The notes under the pieces were generated by a model. That model saw only the letters and a list, made by a program, of their open reading frames with translations, was not told the origin of the DNA and did no database searches. From NCBI GenBank assembly GCA_946221065.1, contig CAMIIO010000003.1:196025-260024 (forward strand): 64,000 nucleotides of DNA. Reading direction: 5' to 3'. The DNA comes from an uncultured Rothia sp. GTDB taxonomy: Bacteria > Actinomycetota > Actinomycetes > Actinomycetales > Micrococcaceae. The number at the start of each line of letters is the position of its first letter. Position 1 is the first letter of the stretch. The position numbers were made by a program, and so were the translations under genes. Shown piece after piece: positions 8,777 to 17,029 of this stretch.

Positions 8777-10630
8777 GTGCTGTACAAAATCAATGAAGAC
8801 TATGAATGCAGACTTATCGAGAACCTTAATCCAGCTTCGCTCGGAGATTTAGCAGTTCTTTATCGTAACGATGAACTCACTGATGAAGAACTGCCAACCT
8901 GGGCAAACGTTCAGTTTTCAGTGAGTTATCCCATTCCGGATGATTGTTATGATGGCCCGGAGCGGGAAGGAATTTGGTCGAAGCCGGACTCTTCAGAATT
9001 TTTAGACGGCAGATATAGGGGAATATCGCGTTTTCGAATTTCAGCAACTAAAGATAGTAATCCTATTCGTGTGTTCTATCAAGAAGTGAATCAAAGATTT
9101 TCTACTCATATTGCTTCTAGTATGGAAGCGGCAGTAGAGGGTGCAGGTAAAGCAACAGGTAAGGCTTTTCGTTGGTTGCCTCCTGTCGATATTGCACCGG
9201 AAAAAGTGGTAGAGGACCCACCACAATTAGACGGTAGTTTAAAGAAACGTTTGGAGCTTCTTCTTAGTGATTCAGCTGAACACACAAATCAAGGAATCCT
9301 GGAACTAGTCTGTTTTGAAGTTTTGCAATATCCAAACCCCATCCATCAAAAAAGTTGGCAGAGATTTTTAGTAGTACATCTAGTAGCGGTAGATTGCACA
9401 GAAAAACAGATAGAGAAAATTTCTCAAGCCCTTACTAAGGTAAGAAACCGCTTAACGACTCTTGAGGGTGAAGTATCCTTATTGGAAGAGATGGAACAAT
9501 TTATAAGTGAAAAACTCAACTCTTCTGGGGAGCAGAGTTTTTTCATTAAATTTGCAAAAGGTGGGTTTTTACAAAACTCTCGTTGTTCCACAGTAGGTCA
9601 AAAAGAGCCTGGCCACCCCAGTAACACCTACGCGATGCCTATGCGAAGTGTCTGCGCCTTCCCCAACGTTCCTCCCTCAGAATTTAGGAAACTGCCGGAA
9701 GCATTTCAACCATCGCTAAATCTTAATAAGAATAATGCAGAACCCCAGCAAAACTTATGGGATAGGAACTTGCGACTCTGGGGTGCCCAGATGGTTGATG
9801 GGTATGATTTTTATTCTCAGGAGATGCCATCGGTTGATTCTTTGCTCGAAGATTCTCCTGAACTCTGTACCTATGAAAATTGGGAGTTTGTTGCGAGTCG
9901 CAACGGGTTTGTTGCTTTGCGACAAGATATCTACTCGCAAAGAGACTGTAGCATCCTCAATCTCTGTTCTACACGGTATGTAGATTCATTGATTTTGATC
10001 CAACGTTCCTACATGGTTCTATATCAAATCTCTAATGAACTACGTAATGTTCCTAGCGTTGCTTACCAGGCCACAGGGTCTATCAGAAGCGATAACGCCA
10101 GCAAATTAGAAGGACACCACCAGCGACTTTTGCAAGTGGTAAATTCTTTATTGCGTATTCAAAATAATTTTGCTGAGATACGAAAAACCCTCTGGTTTAA
10201 TGCCATTCCTAAGCGAACACTCGATACCCACCTCATGCGCACTCTACGTCACAAGTCCGGGGTGGAAGGAATGTACCAAGACCTCATAGACGAAGTAGAG
10301 CTTCGACAGCAGATATACAACTTGACCTACCACGAGCACGATGCACATTTAACTGCGTATAAAACTGAACAGGAAAAACGTAGTGAATGGTCTTTCAACG
10401 TGATGATTTTTGTGGTTGCCACCGCGGTTGCTATCCCGTCTTATGTGGCGCTTCTGGTAGAAAATGAAAATAACTACATGGGCGTTGGCGGTCAATTATT
10501 CTGGTGGTCTGCTGGAATTACTTTGGCAGCCGTCCTACTCTATATGGGTTGGAGATATCTTTATATCAAGCGCCCGCAAGGTTCAAAAAATACAGACACC
10601 AAAAATTTTATGAAGAGGAATAACCCGTGA
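8777..10630 (+). CDS. Unrecognised 617-residue membrane-anchored protein
   Basis: I do not recognise a family. The first 540 residues look soluble, with a charged, probably coiled-coil segment at about 207-250 (CTEKQIEKISQALTKVRNRL onward). A further helical stretch (HKSGVEGMYQDLIDEVELRQ onward) runs into two C-terminal transmembrane helices at about 541-561 and 576-593, with a positively charged tail. The coiled coil followed by a two-helix end resembles the layout of CorA-like or Rmd1/DUF155 proteins, but no signature loop (GMN) is present. Base and codon use are visibly more AT-rich than in rsmB and rpe. The start is GTG 8777 with GAAAGGA upstream; the stop overlaps rpe by 4 nt, so it is in the operon. 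Confidence 0.7.
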   Translation: MLYKINEDYECRLIENLNPASLGDLAVLYRNDELTDEELPTWANVQFSVSYPIPDDCYDGPEREGIWSKPDSSEFLDGRYRGISRFRISATKDSNPIRVFYQEVNQRFSTHIASSMEAAVEGAGKATGKAFRWLPPVDIAPEKVVEDPPQLDGSLKKRLELLLSDSAEHTNQGILELVCFEVLQYPNPIHQKSWQRFLVVHLVAVDCTEKQIEKISQALTKVRNRLTTLEGEVSLLEEMEQFISEKLNSSGEQSFFIKFAKGGFLQNSRCSTVGQKEPGHPSNTYAMPMRSVCAFPNVPPSEFRKLPEAFQPSLNLNKNNAEPQQNLWDRNLRLWGAQMVDGYDFYSQEMPSVDSLLEDSPELCTYENWEFVASRNGFVALRQDIYSQRDCSILNLCSTRYVDSLILIQRSYMVLYQISNELRNVPSVAYQATGSIRSDNASKLEGHHQRLLQVVNSLLRIQNNFAEIRKTLWFNAIPKRTLDTHLMRTLRHKSGVEGMYQDLIDEVELRQQIYNLTYHEHDAHLTAYKTEQEKRSEWSFNVMIFVVATAVAIPSYVALLVENENNYMGVGGQLFWWSAGITLAAVLLYMGWRYLYIKRPQGSKNTDTKNFMKRNNP

Positions 10631-11277
10631 CCTGCCACATTAATCCCTCCATTCTCAGCGCCGACTTTGCGAATCTCGGTGCCGAACTAGAAGCCATCAA
10701 GACCGCCGATGCCGCGCACATCGACGTCATGGATAACCATTTTGTCCCCAACCTCACCTGGGGTCTGCCAGTGGTCAAGCGACTCAAAGAAGTCTCGCCC
10801 ATTCCTTTTGACGTACACCTGATGATTGAGGATGCCGACCGCTGGGCGCCGCAATATGCGGAAATCGGGTGCGAGTCGGTCACGTTCCACGCAGAAGCAG
10901 CCATTGCTCCGATTAAACTGGCACGCACTCTGCGCGAGGCGGGAGCGAAGGCGGGCATGGCACTACGTCCGGCAACCGCCGTCGAACCGTACCTGGATAT
11001 GCTCACCGAGCTAGATATGCTACTCATTATGACGGTAGAGCCCGGCTTTGGCGGCCAGAAATTCCTGGAGGTGACGTTACCGAAGATCCGCCGTGCGGCG
11101 GAAGCCGTGCGTGGTTCGGAGACTCCAGTGGCGATCCAGGTGGACGGCGGAATCACCGAAGAGACAATTGTGCGTGCGGCAGAAGCCGGTGCGAATGTGT
11201 TTGTTGCCGGTAGCTCAGTATACGGTGCCGACGACGTCGAACAGGCTATCGCGCGGTTGCGAAAAGCCGCCTCCTAG
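10627..11277 (+). CDS. rpe: Ribulose-phosphate 3-epimerase
   Basis: Interconverts ribulose 5-phosphate and xylulose 5-phosphate in the pentose phosphate pathway. It is a 216-residue TIM barrel with the family's motifs: INPSILSADFANL at the N-terminus, HIDVMDNHFVPNLTWG (metal His and Asp), FDVHLMIE, MTVEPGFGGQKF, and QVDGGI near the C-terminus. The start is GTG 10627, overlapping the upstream stop (GTGA). A perfect 30-bp palindrome (repeat family A) follows the stop by 7 nt. Confidence 0.96.
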   Translation: MTCHINPSILSADFANLGAELEAIKTADAAHIDVMDNHFVPNLTWGLPVVKRLKEVSPIPFDVHLMIEDADRWAPQYAEIGCESVTFHAEAAIAPIKLARTLREAGAKAGMALRPATAVEPYLDMLTELDMLLIMTVEPGFGGQKFLEVTLPKIRRAAEAVRGSETPVAIQVDGGITEETIVRAAEAGANVFVAGSSVYGADDVEQAIARLRKAAS

Positions 11278-11284
11278 TTTCTTG

Positions 11285-11347
11285 CGTTGAGGTGTCAAAA
11301 ATATGCACTTTTTGAGCCAAAAAGTGCATATTTTTGACACCTCAACG
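11285..11347. repeat. Dispersed palindrome, family A copy 1
   Basis: Perfect 30-bp arms (11285-11314 and 11318-11347) around a 3-nt loop. Each arm carries TTGAGGTGTCA and ATATGCACTTTTT. The same core occurs at 31233-31295. There is no T tail outside the hairpin, so it is not a plain terminator, though it sits at the 3' end of rpe and could stop transcription or protect mRNA ends. Confidence 0.85.
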
Positions 11348-11394
11348 TCATGTGGGGCGTAATATTTGCAGGTCCGTTGATTCCTGACGCAAAA

Positions 11395-11409
11395 TTGAAC
11401 GGTGTTCAA
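11395..11409. promoter_or_regulatory. BioQ-like operator on the bioA start
   Basis: TTGAAC-GGT-GTTCAA is a perfect palindrome with a 3-nt spacer. It matches the TGAAC-N3-GTT(A/C)(A/C) site known for the TetR-family biotin regulator BioQ of corynebacteria and mycobacteria. It overlaps the GTG start of bioA (11402). A possible -10 (CAAAAT, about 11390-11395) would place transcription start at or near the GTG, so a bound repressor would cover the start site. bioQ itself is not in this window. Confidence 0.7.
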
Positions 11410-12838
11410 AAATGCTCCGCTGAAAAACCTCGCCGTCTCTGCTGCCCCTACAACTTCTGCCAGCCCTGCCACCGGCACTAACATCGTTACCCGCGACCGC
11501 AACCTCCTCTGGCACCCCTACGCACCGCTGGACGCCCGGCCCATGTATGCGGTTCATGGCGGCAACCGTAGCACGCTAACACTCGAGAACGCAGAAGGTG
11601 CAACATACACGGCGGTAGATGCGATGAGCTCGTGGTGGTGCCAAATTCACGGCTACCGTAACCCCGTCCTGGACAGAGTGATTCAGGAACAGAGCACGCG
11701 AATCTCTCACGTAATGTTTGGCGGATTGACTCACGAACCCGCCGTCGAACTTGCCGAACGCTTGGTGGAGCTTGCCCCCGGAGACTTAAACCATGTGTTC
11801 CTTGCCGACTCCGGCTCAGTATCTGTGGAAGTTGCTCTGAAACTTGCCGTGCAATACCAGGCGGCGCAAGGACGCGAGAAACGACGACGCTTCATTGCCC
11901 TGCGCGGCGGTTACCACGGCGACACCATCGGGGCGATGGGAGTCAGCGACCCTGAGGGCGGAATGCACAGCGATTTTACCGAGCTGGTGACCTCCCAGCT
12001 TTTCCTCCCTAGACCTCCCGCGGCACGTTTTGACCCAGCTACCGAGCGGTGGATCGTAGACCAGCGCGCGCAAGCCGATTGGGAGAGTACCGCCCGTGAA
12101 TTTGTGCAAAGGCATGAGGGGCAGACCGCTGCGGTGATTCTTGAACCAATTTTGCAAGGTGCAGGTGGAATGTACGTGTACCATCCGCGCTGTTTAAAGG
12201 TGCTTCGCGAGCTTACAGCAGAGTTTGGACTGCTCCTTATTTTTGATGAAATCGCCACGGGCTTTGGTAGAACCGGGCAACTCTTTGCCGCGCATTGGGC
12301 GGGCGTGGTGCCGGATGTGATGACGGTGGGTAAGGCACTGACCGGTGGCTATCTGACGCAGGCGGCGGTGCTGGTGAGCACCCCGGTGGCACGAGTGATT
12401 AGCGACTCCAAGTTCCAGGCACTTATGCACGGGCCAACCTTTATGGGCAACCCGTTAGCGAGCGCGATTTCTTGTGCCTCCCTGGATTTATTGACCGGGC
12501 GGATAACGCCGGAGGATATTCCCGGTGGTGAGGGGTATCCGAGTAGTGCGTGGGAGTTGAATGTGCCGCGGTTGGGCGCGGGTTTGCAAGAGGTTTTGGC
12601 TCCTGCGGCGGAGTTGGGTTCGGTGTCGCAGGTGCGTGTGCTGGGTGCGGTAGGTGTGTTGGAGTTGAGAGAGCCGGTGCGGGTTGCTGAGCTTACCGCT
12701 GCCGCATTGGAGGCGGGGGTGTGGGTGCGTCCGTTCCGGAATTTGGTGTATACGATGCCTACTTTTGTGTGTTCTGGTGAAGAGTTGAAGGTGCTGGGGG
12801 CAGGCTTGGTGTCTGCGGTGAAGCAGGTACACGGGTAA
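11402..12838 (+). CDS. bioA: Adenosylmethionine-8-amino-7-oxononanoate aminotransferase
   Basis: The PLP aminotransferase of biotin synthesis, converting KAPA to DAPA with S-adenosylmethionine as amino donor. At 478 residues it is longer than usual because of a 35-residue N-terminal tail. Motifs include LWHPYAPLDA (substrate pocket), MSSWWCQIHGYRNP, GGYHGDTIGAMGVSDP, IFDEIATGFGRTG, and PLP Lys in TVGKALTGG. No other start codon lies between GTG 11402 and the conserved LWHPYA, and no Shine-Dalgarno is visible, so translation is probably leaderless. A BioQ-like operator overlaps the start. Its stop overlaps bioF by 1 nt. Confidence 0.93.
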   Translation: MFKNAPLKNLAVSAAPTTSASPATGTNIVTRDRNLLWHPYAPLDARPMYAVHGGNRSTLTLENAEGATYTAVDAMSSWWCQIHGYRNPVLDRVIQEQSTRISHVMFGGLTHEPAVELAERLVELAPGDLNHVFLADSGSVSVEVALKLAVQYQAAQGREKRRRFIALRGGYHGDTIGAMGVSDPEGGMHSDFTELVTSQLFLPRPPAARFDPATERWIVDQRAQADWESTAREFVQRHEGQTAAVILEPILQGAGGMYVYHPRCLKVLRELTAEFGLLLIFDEIATGFGRTGQLFAAHWAGVVPDVMTVGKALTGGYLTQAAVLVSTPVARVISDSKFQALMHGPTFMGNPLASAISCASLDLLTGRITPEDIPGGEGYPSSAWELNVPRLGAGLQEVLAPAAELGSVSQVRVLGAVGVLELREPVRVAELTAAALEAGVWVRPFRNLVYTMPTFVCSGEELKVLGAGLVSAVKQVHG

Positions 12839-13992
12839 TGGGCAAGATCCCTGCCGCGTTTGAGGCGGTTTTTACGGTTGAGGAACACTTGCGTGCGCGC
12901 CGGGGTGCGGGGCGGGCGACGTCGGTTCGGGAGGGCATTTGGTGTAATGCGGCGTCAAATGATTATTTGGGTTTGGCGCGGGATGAACGGGTTGTTGCGG
13001 CGGCGCAGGATGCGGTAGCTTGCTGGGGTGCTTCGGCAAGTGCTTCCCGTGTGGTTAGTGGAACGTTTCCGATACATGCGGAGCTGGAGTCTGCGTTGGC
13101 GGCACTGGTGGGAGTGGATTCTGCGCTGGTGTTTTCGAGTGGTTATGCGGCGAATCTGGCGGTGCTGGCGAGCCTGGGGCAACGGGGTGTGCAGTTGTTA
13201 TTGGATGAGCATGTGCATGCTTCGCTTCATGATGCGGTGCGGCTTTCTGCGGCGAAGGCGGCATTTTTTGGGCATAATCGGTTGGATCATTTGCGGCAGT
13301 TGTTGGAGCAGTGTGCGGGTGAGCCTACCGTGGTTGTGGTGGAGGGTGTTTATTCGGTGCTGGGTGATGCCGCGGATTTGACGGCGGTGTCTGCGTTGTG
13401 CGAGGACTTTGGTGCGCTGTTGGTGGTGGATGAGGCGCATTCGCTGGGTGTGCGTGGTGGCGGGGCTGGTCTGTGCGCGGAGGCTGGGATTGCTGGAAAA
13501 CCTTATGTGGTGGTGACTGCTTCTTTGGGTAAGGCGCTGGGTTCGCAGGGTGGGGTGGTGCTGTGTTCGGGGTATGTGCGGGATTTTTTGGTGAATAGTG
13601 CGCGTACTTTTATTTTTGATACGGCGCTTTCGCCGGCTAGTGCGGGCGCGGCTCTTGAGGCTGTACGTATTTTGGGTGGTGAGGGTGTGTCTCTTACGGC
13701 TGAGCTGGAGAAGAATGCTCGACATATTCGGCAGAGTCTTGCACCGCTGGGGCTCATGCATGACGACGCCGCTGGGGCGGTACAGTCTCTAAAGTTTCCG
13801 GGAAGTTCGGGCCAGGCTCGGGAGTGCGCTGAAGCTCTGGCTCAAGCCGGGGTGCTGGTGGGTTGCTTTCGTCCGCCGTCGGTGCCGGACGGTGTCGCGC
13901 GGCTGAGGATTACCGCACAAGCCGGGCAATCGCGGGAAATTTTGGATAGCGCGTTGCAACAGATTATGAGTGAACTTTCTTCCTATATGTAA
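12838..13992 (+). CDS. bioF: 8-amino-7-oxononanoate synthase
   Basis: Condenses pimeloyl-ACP (or -CoA) with L-alanine to KAPA; a PLP enzyme of the alpha-oxoamine synthase family. The 384 residues show SNDYLGLARD, SRVVSGTFPIHAELE, the glycine-rich FSSGYAANLAVL, VVDEAHSLGVRG, and PLP Lys in TASLGKALGSQGG. ATG 12838 overlaps the bioA stop (TAATG), so translation is coupled. Codon use is biased to GTG and TTG, unlike bioA's first half, and similar to the following P450 and bioD. Confidence 0.94.
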   Translation: MGKIPAAFEAVFTVEEHLRARRGAGRATSVREGIWCNAASNDYLGLARDERVVAAAQDAVACWGASASASRVVSGTFPIHAELESALAALVGVDSALVFSSGYAANLAVLASLGQRGVQLLLDEHVHASLHDAVRLSAAKAAFFGHNRLDHLRQLLEQCAGEPTVVVVEGVYSVLGDAADLTAVSALCEDFGALLVVDEAHSLGVRGGGAGLCAEAGIAGKPYVVVTASLGKALGSQGGVVLCSGYVRDFLVNSARTFIFDTALSPASAGAALEAVRILGGEGVSLTAELEKNARHIRQSLAPLGLMHDDAAGAVQSLKFPGSSGQARECAEALAQAGVLVGCFRPPSVPDGVARLRITAQAGQSREILDSALQQIMSELSSYM

Positions 13993-13998
13993 GGAACC

Positions 13999-15228
13999 AT
14001 GATGAAGAACATTACCGATGTCGCCGGAGAGCCGCTTACCTGTCCTTTTTCTCGGTTGAGTAAGGACTTTGTTCCGGCGGGCCAGCCTGATCCGTATATT
14101 CACCTTACCGATGCGGATGAGATTAAAGAGGTCTTTTTACGCACCGATGATTTTTCTCCCGCTAACGCGCTGACCGCTGTGCGGAAGCTGAATCCGGCGT
14201 CATTACGCATCCTGGCGGGGTATCGTTTTTCGCTGCCACCGGTATTGGCGAGCGCGGAGGGCGAGCTACACCGGCGGGTTCGTGGGATTGTGGCGAAGTT
14301 TTTTACTCCGGCTAAGGTGCGTGCGCAGGAGTCTTGGATTCGTGAGGCTGTTCGTGATGAGTTGGCTCGGCTTTCGCTGGGGCAGAGTAGTAATTTTTCC
14401 GAGCGTGCCTTGCGGGTGGTTCCGCAGCATGCGCTGTTTCAGCTGGTAGGGATTCCCCGTGAAGAGTGGTATGAGCATGGGATCACTGAGGAGTTGCTAG
14501 CACACTATTCGCTGAGTGTGGTTGAGCTGTTTTGGGGCTGGCCCGGTGATGAGCGCCAGAAGGAGCTTGCCCACAGTGCCGGCGAGTTTTATTGCAAGCT
14601 GAGGGGTCTTGTGTGCGCTCAGGAAGGTAAACCGCACACGCTGTTTGGGGCTTTGCTGGGGCAGGGGATGAGTTTGAGGCAGACGGTGTCTGTGGCTTTC
14701 TTCCTCTCGATTTCCGGGCATTTTACTACTACTTTGCTGATGAATACGGCCTTGCACGCGGCACTTGACCGGGAGGGAAACCTTGTTCCCGGTACTTTTG
14801 CGTTAGATCAGCTTACTGATTCTGAACGGCTCACCGAACACGTTCGTGGTGTTCTTGCTCATCAGGGGCCTGTGCCTACCTGGCGGCGTCAGGCGAAAGT
14901 GAATACCACCTTGGGGGAGCGTTCCATCGTGGCGGGAGAAGAAATCCTTATTCACCTCTCTGGGCGGCAGGACGCGCCCAGTAACAAGCTCAATGCCCTG
15001 GGGAAAGTACCGCAGGCTTTCCAGCCTCATGCGCTCGCTTTTGGTTGGGGAAACCATCGCTGTCTTGGGGCGATTTTGGCTGAGTCGGAAGTCTGCTGGG
15101 TGTTGGATGAAATTGCGCGGTGGGCGGTAGAGAATAATTATCGGTTGAGTATCGCGGATTCGGAGTGGGTCAATGTGCTTTCGTGCCGGGCGCCGCTGAA
15201 CGCCGTGGTGACTATTGCGGAGCGTTAG
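13999..15228 (+). CDS. Cytochrome P450 within the biotin operon (BioI-like role)
   Basis: A 409-residue soluble class I bacterial P450. Visible motifs: HRRVRG in the C helix (about 91-96), the oxygen-activation segment SGHFTT in the I helix (239-244), ExxR as EHVR (280-283), and the heme ligand Cys355 in FGWGNHRCLGA. The usual ANRDP segment reads SGRQDAP. It lies between bioF and bioD with gaps of under 10 nt, so it is almost certainly a biotin gene. By analogy with Bacillus BioI (CYP107H), it may cleave a fatty acyl chain to give the pimeloyl precursor. No bioC or bioH, and no ferredoxin partner, is nearby. The family is certain; the reaction is inferred. Confidence 0.9.
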   Translation: MMKNITDVAGEPLTCPFSRLSKDFVPAGQPDPYIHLTDADEIKEVFLRTDDFSPANALTAVRKLNPASLRILAGYRFSLPPVLASAEGELHRRVRGIVAKFFTPAKVRAQESWIREAVRDELARLSLGQSSNFSERALRVVPQHALFQLVGIPREEWYEHGITEELLAHYSLSVVELFWGWPGDERQKELAHSAGEFYCKLRGLVCAQEGKPHTLFGALLGQGMSLRQTVSVAFFLSISGHFTTTLLMNTALHAALDREGNLVPGTFALDQLTDSERLTEHVRGVLAHQGPVPTWRRQAKVNTTLGERSIVAGEEILIHLSGRQDAPSNKLNALGKVPQAFQPHALAFGWGNHRCLGAILAESEVCWVLDEIARWAVENNYRLSIADSEWVNVLSCRAPLNAVVTIAER

Positions 15229-15236
15229 GAGAAATG

Positions 15237-16001
15237 ATGGTAGCGACTATCTATCACGTTATTGGTACGGACACTGATGTTGGTAAAACTATTGCTACCG
15301 CTGCGCTGGCTGCGGTGCTGAGAAGCTTGGGTCAGCAGGTGGCGATTTTTAAGCCTGCTCAGACGGGCGTGCTGGCGGGGGAGCCGGGGGATGTGCAGCT
15401 TGCGGGGTATCTTTCGGGTGCTGATGCTTATGAGGGGGCGCGTTGTACGTTGCCCATGGCGCCGGTTCTTGCGGCGGAATATGATGGTGTTTCTTTGCCG
15501 AGTTTGGCTGAGTATGCCCGGCAGGTTTTGCGGCTTGCTGCTGAATATGATGCGGTGATTGTGGAAGGTGCTGGCGGGGTGAGTGTGGATTTGGGTGCGA
15601 TTGCGCCTTTCGGTGAGCGGTATGTTTCGCAGAATCAGGCAGATTTGATTGCTTTGATTGCCGAAGAGGCGGAGGGTATACCGCAGCGTAACCTGATTGT
15701 GGCTCGGGCAGGGCTGGGTACGCTTAATCATGTGGAGCTCACCCGGCAGTATCTGTATCAGTGGGGGTTGGGGTGCGCTGGCGTCATCATTGGCTCGCTA
15801 CCTGCCAAGCCTTCGCGTGTTGAGCGGGATAATCTAAAGTTCTTGGAACGGATGGGTTATTTGCTGGTGGGAGCTATCCCTGCGGGTGTAGGTAAGGGGT
15901 TTACGGTGGGTGAGCACCGCGAGTTTGTACACGACGACGCCGAGGTGAGATGTTTCCGGGAACAAGCCGGGCAGTGGCTGGGCGGGTTGAGGTTGCTTTA
16001 A
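15237..16001 (+). CDS. bioD: Dethiobiotin synthetase
   Basis: An ATP-dependent enzyme that closes the ureido ring of dethiobiotin from DAPA and CO2. The 254 residues start with a P-loop GTDTDVGKT (about 10-18), followed by FKPAQTG and VEGAGGVSVDLG, both typical of BioD. Two ATGs are possible (15234, 15237); AGGAG at 15227-15231 fits the second. It is the last gene of bioA-bioF-P450-bioD; bioB is not in this window. Both 8-nt gaps within the operon suggest one mRNA under the operator at bioA. Confidence 0.93.
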   Translation: MVATIYHVIGTDTDVGKTIATAALAAVLRSLGQQVAIFKPAQTGVLAGEPGDVQLAGYLSGADAYEGARCTLPMAPVLAAEYDGVSLPSLAEYARQVLRLAAEYDAVIVEGAGGVSVDLGAIAPFGERYVSQNQADLIALIAEEAEGIPQRNLIVARAGLGTLNHVELTRQYLYQWGLGCAGVIIGSLPAKPSRVERDNLKFLERMGYLLVGAIPAGVGKGFTVGEHREFVHDDAEVRCFREQAGQWLGGLRLL

Positions 16002-16127
16002 GCGTTCCCTAGATGTTTTGTGCTTCTGTTTTCCCGCTTTGTGGCATAAAAACCGAGGATTTAGTGCCAGTTCCGGCATACCGCGTACACTAGAAAGTAG
16101 CCCTTCCGCCCAACGAAAGGTACGCGC

Positions 16128-16973
16128 ATGCACCCCCGTAACAAAAAACGTCCCGCTCACACTCCGCTGGGGCATGCCTGGGAGAGTTTTGAAAACGGAC
16201 GGAAACTCTTTGACATGCGCGACTACCCCGGAGCCATTCAAGTTTTTGAATCTGCGCTCAAGCAATTTCAGAACAATATGGAGTCAGAGGGTGAGGCGAT
16301 GAGCGCTTCAGCCATTGCCGCAGCCTACGGAAACAACGGTATGCACGTTTTTGCTATTCCTTTTGCAGAGGAAGCATTAGCGGCGTTTACCAGATTGGGG
16401 CACCGCGAACAGCTTGCCGAACAAAAGCAGAATATGGGTAGTCTCTATATGTCTGCTGACGAGCCTCAGAAGGCGGTACAGTCCTTTGAGGCGGCTGCTA
16501 CCGATTTTGAAGAATTAAAAAATTGGGAACGCGCCGGAGAAAACGTGCTGACTGCGGCGAATATTCTGGCTCGGGATGATCAGCTTGAACAGGCTCGAGA
16601 TCATTTTCATCGCGCCCTTGACTTTTTTTCTCGTGATGATTCGGGTATGAGCGAAAAGTCGCGCGCCATCGGGCTCATGCAACTTGCCTACCTTGAAAAA
16701 GTGGAGCACGACGCCGTCGCCGCCAAACTCTATTACAGGGAGGCGCTGGAGATTTTTCAACGCTTAGGAATGTACTGGGAAACTGCCTCTTGTCTGGAGG
16801 GAATGGCGGCATTAGAGTACGAGATTGATGAGCTGGAATCCGCCGTAGCCCATGCTAAAGAAGCGCTAGATACCTACCAGCGATACGGATTTCGCCGCGA
16901 TGCTTTGCGTGCTAAGGTGAACTACCGTGCGGTAAGTTTGGCGCTACGCCAGGCGGGATTGGAAGAGTCATAG
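16128..16973 (+). CDS. Tetratricopeptide-repeat protein
   Basis: A 281-residue, almost wholly helical protein with about five TPR-like units, for example AWESFENGRKLFDMRDYPGA, NMGSLYMSADEPQKAVQSFE, and AQLEQARDHFHRALDFF-like stretches ending in KEALDTYQRYGF. There is no signal peptide and no catalytic domain, so it is probably a cytoplasmic protein-protein adaptor. The start is ATG 16128 with GAAAGG upstream. It stands 126 nt after bioD with its own likely promoter (TACACT at 16086-16091). Partners cannot be told from the sequence. Confidence 0.8.
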   Translation: MHPRNKKRPAHTPLGHAWESFENGRKLFDMRDYPGAIQVFESALKQFQNNMESEGEAMSASAIAAAYGNNGMHVFAIPFAEEALAAFTRLGHREQLAEQKQNMGSLYMSADEPQKAVQSFEAAATDFEELKNWERAGENVLTAANILARDDQLEQARDHFHRALDFFSRDDSGMSEKSRAIGLMQLAYLEKVEHDAVAAKLYYREALEIFQRLGMYWETASCLEGMAALEYEIDELESAVAHAKEALDTYQRYGFRRDALRAKVNYRAVSLALRQAGLEES

Positions 16974-17029
16974 TCTCTCAATATCTCAGGATTTCCACCC
17001 GTTGAATTACCATCTGAAAGGTTGTACCC

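Noticed and set aside
11816..12888. Several minus-strand frames opposite bioA
   Set aside because: No start with a Shine-Dalgarno and no protein-like motifs; bioA explains the stretch.
13198..13761. Long minus-strand open frame opposite bioF
   Set aside because: It is rich in His, Arg and Thr, has no motif, and mirrors the GTG-rich codon bias of bioF.
13999..15228. P450 as part of a secondary-metabolite cluster
   Set aside because: There are no synthase, tailoring or resistance genes nearby; it is tightly joined to bioF and bioD.
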